Positions 50,487 to 57,804 of a stretch of 64,000 nt of DNA are shown piece by piece. The notes under the pieces are model-generated. The model searched no databases. It was not told where the DNA came from and saw only the letters and a program-made list of their open reading frames with translations. A program made the translations under genes and the position numbers. The DNA lies in contig NZ_MTQL01000006.1 in assembly GCF_001984125.1 (NCBI RefSeq), positions 744,001 through 808,000 of the forward strand, in the 5' to 3' direction. Origin of the DNA: Leifsonia sp. ALI-44-B. Lineage in GTDB: Bacteria; Actinomycetota; Actinomycetes; Actinomycetales; Microbacteriaceae. Numbering within the stretch: position 1 is the stretch's first letter; each line of letters begins with the position of its first letter.

Positions 50487-51155
50487 ATGAAACCCGCACT
50501 CCTCGGCATCGACTGGCTCGATGCCGAATGGCTGATCACCTGGTTCGGCCCGTTCGTGCTCATCGGCGTCTGCGTCGTCGTCTTCGTCGAGACGGGCTTC
50601 ATCGTCCTCTCGTTCCTGCCGGGCGACTCGTTGCTCTTCACGGTGGGCCTCCTGACGGCGACGGGCGTCGTCCCCACGCCCATCGGCATCACCGCGCTGT
50701 GCGTTTTCGTGGCGGCTTTCGCGGGTGACCAGCTGGCCTATGCCATCGGGCGCAAGGCCGGGCCCGCCGTCTTCCGGCGGGAACAGAGCCGATTCTTCAA
50801 CCCCGAGAACGTCGAGCGCACCAACGCCTTCTTCACCAAGCACGGCGGCAAGGCCATCATCCTGGCCCGCTTCCTGCCCGTGTTCCGCGCGTTCGTGCCC
50901 GTTGCGGCGGGCGTGGGGCGCATGTCCTACAAGACCTTCATCACCTTCAACGTCATCGGCGCCTTCGCCTGGGGCGTCGGGCTCACGCTCGTGGGTTACT
51001 TCCTCGGCCAGATCGAGTTCGTGGCCACGTATAGCGAGTTCTTCATCATCGGCATCGTACTGCTGAGCGGCATCCCCATCCTGCTCGAGCTCACTAAAGC
51101 CGGGCGCGGCTGGCTGCGCGACCGACGAGCGGGCACGGCTGCCGCGAGCGAGTAG
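50487..51155 (+). CDS. DedA family membrane protein (second of two)
   Basis: 222 residues from ATG 50487 with AGAGAGAA upstream. Same signature as the first: FVETGFIVLSFLPGDSLLFT, AGDQLAYAIGRKAGPAVF and ILARFLPVFRAFVPVAAGVG. The pair look like an ancient tandem duplication that has since diverged, possibly acting on different lipids. Together they sit between tRNA-Leu and the CDF exporter. Confidence 0.9.
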   Translation: MKPALLGIDWLDAEWLITWFGPFVLIGVCVVVFVETGFIVLSFLPGDSLLFTVGLLTATGVVPTPIGITALCVFVAAFAGDQLAYAIGRKAGPAVFRREQSRFFNPENVERTNAFFTKHGGKAIILARFLPVFRAFVPVAAGVGRMSYKTFITFNVIGAFAWGVGLTLVGYFLGQIEFVATYSEFFIIGIVLLSGIPILLELTKAGRGWLRDRRAGTAAASE

Positions 51156-51167
51156 GGCCGCCGCCCC

Positions 51168-52088
51168 TCAGGGGTGGACGGGCGTCTCGTGGGCGCTGTG
51201 CTGCGCGGGCTCGAGCTGGAAGGTCGAGTGGGCCACGTCGAAGTGGCTGCTCAGGCATCCCGACAGGTCGTCGAGGAGCGAACCGGCCGACCCTGACGAG
51301 AAGACCTCGGGTTCGACGACGACGTGGGCAGTGAAGACCGGCGCACCGGTCGTGATCGACCAGACGTGGACGTCGTGCACGTCGACGACGCCGCGCTGCC
51401 CGAGAATGTGTTCGCGGATGCGCGCCACGTCGGTGTCACGCGGCGCCGACTCGAACAGCACGTGCACGACATCTTTCAGCAACACCAGCGCCCGCGGCAC
51501 GATCATGGCCGCGATGACGAGAGACGCGATCGCATCGGCGGGGCCAAAGCCCGTCGTGAGGATGACGACGGCCGCGATAATAACGGCGATCGAGCCGAGC
51601 AGATCGCCCAGCACCTCGAGGTAGGCGCCCTTCATGTTGATCGAGCCGGCCGCGGCGGGCCGCAGCAACAGCAGGGCCACGACGTTTGCGACGAGACCTA
51701 TGGCGGCGACGAGCAGCATGATCCCGCCCGTCGGATGCTCGTCTCCCCCGTTGACCAGACGGCCCACGGCCTCGATCGACACACCCGCCGCGACGCCCAC
51801 GAGGATGATGGCGTTGATGAGCGCCCCGAAGACCTCGGCGCGCTGGAACCCGAACGTGGACCGGTCGGTCGCGGGCCGCGCGGCGACGACCGTCGCGATG
51901 AGCGCAATCGTGAGCCCCGCGAAGTCGGAGAGCATGTGCCCGGCGTCGGCCAGGAGCGCGAGCGAACCGCTGAGCACGGCGCCCACGACCTCGATAAGCA
52001 GCACCGTGCCGACGATGCACATCGCACCGATCAGACGGCGCCGGTTGGTGGCGCCCGTCGCGTGGTCGTGCGTGTGCGAGTGGCCCAT
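51168..52088 (-). CDS. Cation diffusion facilitator (zinc/cadmium exporter)
   Basis: 306 residues. His-rich N-terminus GHSHTHDHATGATNRRR, six helices, and the metal site residues in LLADAGHMLSDFAGL (HxxxD) and LEVLGDLLGSIAVI; the C-terminal domain has DVHDVHVWSITTG. This is the CzcD/ZitB type, which pumps Zn2+ or Co2+/Cd2+ out. A Zur-box-like palindrome lies 57 bp upstream. Confidence 0.92.
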   Translation of the reverse strand: MGHSHTHDHATGATNRRRLIGAMCIVGTVLLIEVVGAVLSGSLALLADAGHMLSDFAGLTIALIATVVAARPATDRSTFGFQRAEVFGALINAIILVGVAAGVSIEAVGRLVNGGDEHPTGGIMLLVAAIGLVANVVALLLLRPAAAGSINMKGAYLEVLGDLLGSIAVIIAAVVILTTGFGPADAIASLVIAAMIVPRALVLLKDVVHVLFESAPRDTDVARIREHILGQRGVVDVHDVHVWSITTGAPVFTAHVVVEPEVFSSGSAGSLLDDLSGCLSSHFDVAHSTFQLEPAQHSAHETPVHP

Positions 52089-52144
52089 GATGCTTCAACC
52101 GTAAGCGCCGCGCACACGCGGATCAACCTGAGGCGCTTGATAGG

Positions 52145-52163
52145 AATGATGCCGGTTCTCATT
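52145..52163. promoter_or_regulatory. Possible Zur-type operator
   Basis: AATGATGCCGGTTCTCATT, a 19-bp palindrome with AATGA/TCATT arms, lies upstream of the CDF exporter. On the other strand it reads AATGAGAACC..., similar to actinobacterial zinc-uptake-regulator boxes; in Streptomyces Zur activates a zinc exporter. Confidence 0.35.
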
Positions 52164-52226
52164 ACCCGAGCGGGGTATTGCCCGCGCCGCATCCGAGGCC
52201 GGTTCTCACCGGTCCGGCGACAACGG

Positions 52227-52847
52227 TCAAGCGGTTTCGGCGGCCGCGACGATCGAAAGGGCGGGAACGATCTGGGCGAAGGCCAGGGCGCGGTGGCTCA
52301 CGTCGTTCTTCGCCGCGGGCGAGAGTTCGGCCGCGGTCAGCTCGCTGCCGTCGGGCACGAAAATCGGGTCGTAGCCGAAACCGTTGTCGCCGCGGGGGCT
52401 CGTCGCCAGGGTCCCGTGCCACTCCCCCACAACGACCTCCTCCGAGGCGCCGGCCGGGTGCCCCTCCGGCACGACGAGCGCGATGGCGCAGGAGAAATGC
52501 GCCTGACGGTGCTCGGGCCGCACATCGCCCAATTGATCGAGCAGCAGGGCGAGGTTCGCCGCCGAATCGTGCGCGTGGCCGGCCCAGCGCGCGGAGAAGA
52601 TGCCCGGCGAGCCGCCTAGAACGTCGACCGCGATGCCCGAGTCGTCGGCCAGCGCCACGAGCCCCGTGTGCGCCGCGGCTGCGCGGGCCTTGATGAGGGC
52701 GTTCTCCGCGAAGGACACGCCATCCTCAACGGGTTCGGGGCCGTCGTACGCCACGACACGCACCGAGGGGACGTCGCGCGACAGGATGCGCTGGAACTCC
52801 TCGACCTTGTGGGCGTTGTGGGTTGCCAGAACGATCTCGAGCGCCAT
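52227..52847 (-). CDS. rdgB: Non-canonical purine NTP pyrophosphatase (RdgB/HAM1)
   Basis: 206 residues. Family marks: VLATHNAHKVEEFQRIL at the N-terminus, DSGIAVDVLGGSPGIFSARW and GDNGFGYDPIFVPDG, then SHRALAF near the end. Removes dITP/XTP from the nucleotide pool. ATG 52847 is chosen; a GTG two codons earlier overlaps the rph stop and would be coupled. Last gene of murI-rph-rdgB. Confidence 0.94.
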   Translation of the reverse strand: MALEIVLATHNAHKVEEFQRILSRDVPSVRVVAYDGPEPVEDGVSFAENALIKARAAAAHTGLVALADDSGIAVDVLGGSPGIFSARWAGHAHDSAANLALLLDQLGDVRPEHRQAHFSCAIALVVPEGHPAGASEEVVVGEWHGTLATSPRGDNGFGYDPIFVPDGSELTAAELSPAAKNDVSHRALAFAQIVPALSIVAAAETA

Positions 52848-52849
52848 CG

Positions 52850-53641
52850 TCACACGCCCGTGTAGCTGACGGCGGTGCTGCCGGCGATCGCGGGGCCCGA
52901 GCCATCCGCGTTCGTGAGGGCCGCGGTCTGGATCTCGGCCAGGTCGACGGCACCCGCGAGGGCGAGGTCGAGCAGGGCGTTGAGTTCGGCGCGGTCGAAC
53001 GGCGCACCCTCGGCCGTGCCCTGCACCTCGACGAAGAGGCCGCGGCCGGTCACGACGACGTTCATATCGGTTTCTGCGCGGACATCCTCGACGTAGGCCA
53101 GGTCGAGCATGGGCTCGCCGTCGATGATTCCGACCGAGACGGCCGACACGCTGTCGATGAGGGGCGTGGACTTCTGGCCGATGTACTTCTTGGTGCGCGC
53201 CCACTCGATGGCATCGGCGAGGGCCACGTAGGCGCCCGTGATGGCGGCCGTGCGGGTTCCACCGTCGGCCTGCAGCACGTCGCAGTCGATGACGATGGTG
53301 TTCTCGCCGAGGGATTTCATGTCGATGACGGCGCGCAGGCTACGGCCGATCAGGCGCGAGATCTCGTGCGTGCGGCCGCCGATCTTGCCCTTGACCGATT
53401 CGCGGTCCATGCGGCTGTTCGTCGAGCGCGGCAGCATCGAGTACTCGGCCGTGACCCAGCCCTTGCCCTTGCCCGCCAGCCAGCGTGGAACGCCGTTCGT
53501 GAACGACGCCGTGCACAGCACCTTGGTCTTGCCGAAGGACACGAGCGCCGACCCCTCGGCCTGGTCGCTCCATCCGCGTTCGATGGTCACGGTGCGCAGC
53601 TCGTCGGCTGCGCGTCCGTCGGCACGGGTCTTCTCGGTCAC
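52850..53641 (-). CDS. rph: Ribonuclease PH
   Basis: 263 residues, GTG start at 53641 with GAGGAG 8 bases upstream. Phosphate-dependent 3' exonuclease that trims tRNA ends. Marks: [18 protein letters not shown], the RDGRT-like set [28 protein letters not shown] and [20 protein letters not shown]. The start overlaps the murI stop as GTGA. Confidence 0.95.
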   Translation of the reverse strand: MTEKTRADGRAADELRTVTIERGWSDQAEGSALVSFGKTKVLCTASFTNGVPRWLAGKGKGWVTAEYSMLPRSTNSRMDRESVKGKIGGRTHEISRLIGRSLRAVIDMKSLGENTIVIDCDVLQADGGTRTAAITGAYVALADAIEWARTKKYIGQKSTPLIDSVSAVSVGIIDGEPMLDLAYVEDVRAETDMNVVVTGRGLFVEVQGTAEGAPFDRAELNALLDLALAGAVDLAEIQTAALTNADGSGPAIAGSTAVSYTGV

Positions 53642-54540
53642 GGGGTCTCCTCGGGGGTTGTGCGGGTCGAAACAGTGGGGCTGGATGTGGTGGGCGCGGC
53701 GATCTCGGCCGACGCTTCGGCCAGGCCGCGCACGTCGATGACGCCCGTCTGCACCAGGTCGACGCGCTGGATCTCCCGCCCGATGAGCCGGTGCGCGAGG
53801 CGCAGGAACTCGTCCTCGCTCTGGCCGGTGGCCTCGTAGTGGTGCTCGGGCGCGGCGGGGGCGCGGCGCTCGAGTCCGCGCGACACGAGCTGGCGATAGA
53901 CGTCGTTCGCGGTCTCCGTGTCGCTCGAGACGAGCGTGACGCCCGGGCCCATCACGTAGCTGATTGCGCCCTTCAAGAAGGGGTAGTGCGTGCATCCGAG
54001 CACCAGGGTGTCGATGCCCGCGTGGCGGAGCGGTTCGAGGTACTGCTCGGCGACGCCCAGAACCTCGCTGCCCGAGGTCACGCCGGATTCAACGAACTCG
54101 ACGAATCGGGGGCACGCCTGTGTGAAGAGCGTCAGGTCGGGGGCCGCGGCGAAAGCATCCTCATAGGCGCGCGAGTTGATGGTGCCCTCGGTGCCGATCA
54201 CACCGATGCGGCGGTTGCGGGTGACGCTCACGGCCGAGCGCACGGCCGGCTGGATGACCTCGACCACGGGCACGTCGTACCGCTCGCGGGCGTCTCGCAG
54301 AACCGCGGCCGACGCCGTGTTGCAGGCGATGACGAGCATCTTCACGCCCTGGGCCACCAGATCGTCGAGCACCTCGAGCGAGTAACGCCGCACGTCGGCG
54401 ATGGGCTTCGGGCCGTAGGGCGAACGCGCCGTGTCGCCGATGTAGAGGATCTCTTCGTTCGGCAACTGGTCTTGAATGGCTCGGGCGACGGTCAACCCGC
54501 CGACCCCCGAATCGAAGATGCCGATAGGTGCGTCGCTCAC
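53638..54540 (-). CDS. murI: Glutamate racemase
   Basis: 300 residues, GTG start at 54540 with GGGGGATC before it. Makes D-glutamate for peptidoglycan. The two catalytic Cys are in [14 protein letters not shown] and [12 protein letters not shown]; the N-terminus [17 protein letters not shown] is characteristic. First gene of murI-rph-rdgB, divergent from pncB across 36 bp. Confidence 0.95.
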   Translation of the reverse strand: MSDAPIGIFDSGVGGLTVARAIQDQLPNEEILYIGDTARSPYGPKPIADVRRYSLEVLDDLVAQGVKMLVIACNTASAAVLRDARERYDVPVVEVIQPAVRSAVSVTRNRRIGVIGTEGTINSRAYEDAFAAAPDLTLFTQACPRFVEFVESGVTSGSEVLGVAEQYLEPLRHAGIDTLVLGCTHYPFLKGAISYVMGPGVTLVSSDTETANDVYRQLVSRGLERRAPAAPEHHYEATGQSEDEFLRLAHRLIGREIQRVDLVQTGVIDVRGLAEASAEIAAPTTSSPTVSTRTTPEETP

Positions 54541-54564
54541 GATCCCCCAGCCTACCCGTCGGTT

Positions 54565-54570
54565 TAGGCT
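54565..54570 (+). promoter_or_regulatory. -10 box for leaderless pncB
   Basis: TAGGCT ends 6 bases before GTG 54577; no ribosome binding site. The mirror TAGGCT on the minus strand (54549-54554) lies eight bases before the murI GTG. Confidence 0.5.
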
Positions 54571-54576
54571 AGAACC

Positions 54577-55902
54577 GTGAGCACATCGACGGCACTGCAC
54601 ACCGACCGCTACGAACTGACCATGATCGACGCCGCGCTGCAAGACGGCACGGCGCACCGACGCTGCCTCTTCGAGGTCTTCGCCCGACGCCTGCCGGGTG
54701 CCCGGCGTTACGGCATCGTGACGGGAACCGGCCGCCTGCTCAGCCTCATCGCCGATCTGCGTTTCGGCGACCGCGAGCTCGAGTGGCTGCGCGCCGAGCG
54801 CGTCGTGTCCGAGCGCACGCTCGACTGGCTCGCCGACTACCGTTTCTCGGGGTCGATCGACGGATATCGCGAGGGCGAGGTCTACTTCCCGAACTCGCCG
54901 CTGCTCACCGTCGAAGCATCCTTCGCCGAGGGCGTGTTGCTCGAGACGCTGGCGCTCAGCGTGCTGAACTTCGACAGCGCCGTCGCGAATGCCGCCACAC
55001 GGATGGTCACGGCCGCTGGCAGACGTCCGCTCGCCGAGATGGGGTCGCGGCGAGCCAATGAGGAGGCGGCCATCGCGGCATCCCGAGCGGCTTATATTGC
55101 CGGGTTCGGGGCCACGAGCAACCTCGAGGCGGGTCTGCGCTGGGGCATCCCGACGATGGGAACGGCCGCGCACGCGTTCACGCTGCTGCACGACAGCGAG
55201 GAGGAGGCGTTCCGGTCGCAGGTGGCCGCGCTCGGGCCGTCGACAACGCTGCTCGTCGACACGTATGACGTGAAGAAGGGTGTCGAGACCGCCGTGCGCG
55301 TGGCCGGCACCCAGCTCGGGGCCGTGCGCCTCGATTCGGGTGACCTGCCCGTGCTCGTGTCCGAGGTGCGGCAGCAGCTCGACGAGCTGGGCGCGCGCAA
55401 CACCAAGATCACGGTGACCAACGACTTGGACGAGTTCACGATCGCGGCACTGTCGCCGTCGCCCGTCGACTCGTTCGGCGTGGGAACCTCGCTCGTCACC
55501 GGCTCGGGCTCGCCCGCCGCCAGCATGGTCTACAAGCTGGTGGCCCGGCGCGACGACGACGCCGAGGATTGGACGCCCGTGGCGAAGGCGTCGGCGGGCA
55601 AGGTTTCGCGCGGCGGCCGCAAGAGTGCCGTGCGCCGACTGGATGCCGCGGGCAAGGCCACTGCCGAGGTCGTGCGCGTTCTGGGCTCAGAGCCGCGCGA
55701 ACGTGCTTTCGAGACGCGGGATGCCTCGGAGCGCGGGCTCATCGTCCCGCTCGTGACCGACGGGGTCGCCGACGAGCGGTACCTCGGCATCGAGGGCACG
55801 CGCGCTGCCCGGGCACACCGTGAAGAGGCCGTGGCCGAACTTCCGATCGGAGCGCTGCGACTCAGCCGCGGCGAACCCGTGCTCGAGACGATTCTCGAAT
55901 AG
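54577..55902 (+). CDS. pncB: Nicotinate phosphoribosyltransferase
   Basis: 441 residues. First step of NAD salvage from nicotinate, using PRPP and [21 protein letters not shown] at the start, the autophosphorylated His in [11 protein letters not shown], and [20 protein letters not shown] and [20 protein letters not shown] in the barrel. Begins with GTG and appears leaderless. Confidence 0.94.
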   Translation: MSTSTALHTDRYELTMIDAALQDGTAHRRCLFEVFARRLPGARRYGIVTGTGRLLSLIADLRFGDRELEWLRAERVVSERTLDWLADYRFSGSIDGYREGEVYFPNSPLLTVEASFAEGVLLETLALSVLNFDSAVANAATRMVTAAGRRPLAEMGSRRANEEAAIAASRAAYIAGFGATSNLEAGLRWGIPTMGTAAHAFTLLHDSEEEAFRSQVAALGPSTTLLVDTYDVKKGVETAVRVAGTQLGAVRLDSGDLPVLVSEVRQQLDELGARNTKITVTNDLDEFTIAALSPSPVDSFGVGTSLVTGSGSPAASMVYKLVARRDDDAEDWTPVAKASAGKVSRGGRKSAVRRLDAAGKATAEVVRVLGSEPRERAFETRDASERGLIVPLVTDGVADERYLGIEGTRAARAHREEAVAELPIGALRLSRGEPVLETILE

Positions 55903-55904
55903 GA

Positions 55905-56192
55905 CTAGTCCTTCTTCATTTTTTCGTAGATCTCTTTGCACGTGGGGCAGACGGGGAACTTCTCGGGGTCGCGCCCCGGGGTCCACTTCTTGCCGCACAG
56001 CGCGCGCACGGGTTTGCCCGTGAGGGCCGACTGCATGATCTTGTCTTTCGGCACGTAGTGCGAGAAACGCTCGTGGTCGCCCGGGTCGAGGCTTTCGTTG
56101 CGCAGTAGCTCTTCGAGTTCACGATCGAGCGTGGCCGTTCCGCCGCCGTCGGGGATGGCTTGGGGGTCGAGGGTGCTCATGCGTACGTCCAT
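55905..56192 (-). CDS. DUF3039 protein
   Basis: 95 residues. The actinobacterial DUF3039 family, function unknown: ERFSHYVPKDKIMQSALTGK, then ALCGKKWTPGRDPEKFPVCP with a likely Cys/His zinc site (C, CPTC and upstream His). Start at 56192 (MDVRM) is favoured because TAAAAT lies exactly 6 bases upstream; MSTLDP at 56180 is the alternative. Ends 2 bp from the pncB stop on the opposite strand. Confidence 0.88.
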   Translation of the reverse strand: MDVRMSTLDPQAIPDGGGTATLDRELEELLRNESLDPGDHERFSHYVPKDKIMQSALTGKPVRALCGKKWTPGRDPEKFPVCPTCKEIYEKMKKD

Positions 56193-56198
56193 ACCCTC

Positions 56199-56204
56199 AT
56201 TTTA
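56199..56204 (-). promoter_or_regulatory. -10 box for leaderless DUF3039 gene
   Basis: On the minus strand TAAAAT ends 6 bases before ATG 56192. Confidence 0.5.
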
Positions 56205-56232
56205 CTCCGTGTGCGGCGACGGCGCTGGCCGT

Positions 56233-57804
56233 TCAGACGCTCGTCGCGAACGCCATGATCTCGGGGCCGCGCTTGTTGAAGGCGCGCCCTCCGGCCAGAA
56301 CTCCGATCGCGAACACGATGAGGCCCATGCCGACGCCCGCGAGCAGCGCGTAGAGGGGCCACTCGCCGCCGTCGAAGAGTCCACGGGCCGCGAAGTACAG
56401 CGCCGGCGCCGTCAGCAGAACCGAGCCGAGGAGCGAGAACGACTGCACGACGGCACCCGTCGTTCCGGATGACTGCGGCTGCTGGAACGGGCTGTCGCCG
56501 GGCGCCGAGGCGGGGTAGGGAAAGCGCGCGGAGGTGTAGCTCGAGATGCCGACACCCGTGAGCAGCAGACTCGTCGTGACGCCGATCATGGAGGGCAGGG
56601 CATCCCAGTCGCCGAAGAATGCGATCGAGATCATCGAGCCGACGATGATGAGCGGCACGCCGACGAGCAGCACGGGGAAGGTGCGACCGAGGCGGTCGGC
56701 GGCTCCGCGCACACCGGAGGCGACGTGCAGCCAGATCGCCGATGAGTCGTGCGCGAGGTCGTTGTGCAGCGACCATCCGAGGAACACGGACATGATCGGC
56801 AGGGGCAGAAGGGCGAGCGGCGCGGCCGGAACACCCGCGACGATGAGCGGCACGATCATGATGAAGGGCAGGATCGGCACCACGAGGAGCGACACGAGGT
56901 AGCGCGGGTCGCGGCCCCAGTAGGTGATGGAGCGCGCGGCGATGACGGCTCCCGGGCGGGCCGGCATGAGGTCGAACCAGCCGAGACCCGAGTAGGTGCG
57001 CACGGCCGGCGGACGGTCGGCGGTGACCTGCATGCGTGCCACGAGCGCGCTCCAGGCAAGCCAGAGCAGGCCCAGCGTGGCAAGTGCGATCACGAGCTTC
57101 AAGAACCCGGTGGATGCCTGACCCAGCGCGATATCGCCGGGCACAGCCCACACGGCACCGAACGGCGTCCAGCTGACGACATCGGCCGCGTTCGACAGCA
57201 CGGGACCGCCGCCCGACGACCAGTCGACGCTCGAGAGGAAGATGGCGGCCGGAGCCACGAGGACGATGAGAACGAGCCCGACGATGGCGCTGAATTCGCG
57301 CGAACGTCGCGAGGCGAGCAGCAGCGTGGCGACCGAGGTCATGACGCGCGCGACGAGCACGCACGTGAGCACGGCGATGAGCGCCGACAGGATGGCCATG
57401 ACGAGGGTGAACCCGTCGCGCGTCCAGGTCACGACCGTGAACGAACTGAGCACCGCGATGACGATCGAGGGAACGCCGATGAGCGCCGCGGCGTAGAGCC
57501 CCAGGCTGAGCACGCGGTTGGGCACGCCGAACAGCACGAACTTGCGCGGGTCGAGGGCGTCGTCGACGCCGAAGACGACGGGCAGGAGCGTGAAGCCGAG
57601 CACGACGAACGAACCGCCGATGACGAGGATGTCGCGCGCGAACTCGGTGGGAGCGACGCGCAGCGCCACGAGGCCGAAGCTCGTGAGCCAGATGATGGCG
57701 ACGCCGAGACCGCCGCCCACGAGCATCCAGATCACCTGGGTGCCGCCCCGTTTCACGAGGTTGGCGTAGATCGAGAATCTTAGTCGGAGAAGCTGTGCAA
57801 CCAT
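56233..57804 (-). CDS. ABC exporter permease, about 12 helices
   Basis: 523 residues from ATG 57804, overlapping the end of the ATPase gene by 25 bp. Numerous helices, no extracellular domain of note; GFTLLPVVFGVDDALDPRKF is typical of large actinobacterial ABC-2 permeases of unknown substrate. With the upstream ATPase it forms an exporter. Confidence 0.8.
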   Translation of the reverse strand: MVAQLLRLRFSIYANLVKRGGTQVIWMLVGGGLGVAIIWLTSFGLVALRVAPTEFARDILVIGGSFVVLGFTLLPVVFGVDDALDPRKFVLFGVPNRVLSLGLYAAALIGVPSIVIAVLSSFTVVTWTRDGFTLVMAILSALIAVLTCVLVARVMTSVATLLLASRRSREFSAIVGLVLIVLVAPAAIFLSSVDWSSGGGPVLSNAADVVSWTPFGAVWAVPGDIALGQASTGFLKLVIALATLGLLWLAWSALVARMQVTADRPPAVRTYSGLGWFDLMPARPGAVIAARSITYWGRDPRYLVSLLVVPILPFIMIVPLIVAGVPAAPLALLPLPIMSVFLGWSLHNDLAHDSSAIWLHVASGVRGAADRLGRTFPVLLVGVPLIIVGSMISIAFFGDWDALPSMIGVTTSLLLTGVGISSYTSARFPYPASAPGDSPFQQPQSSGTTGAVVQSFSLLGSVLLTAPALYFAARGLFDGGEWPLYALLAGVGMGLIVFAIGVLAGGRAFNKRGPEIMAFATSV

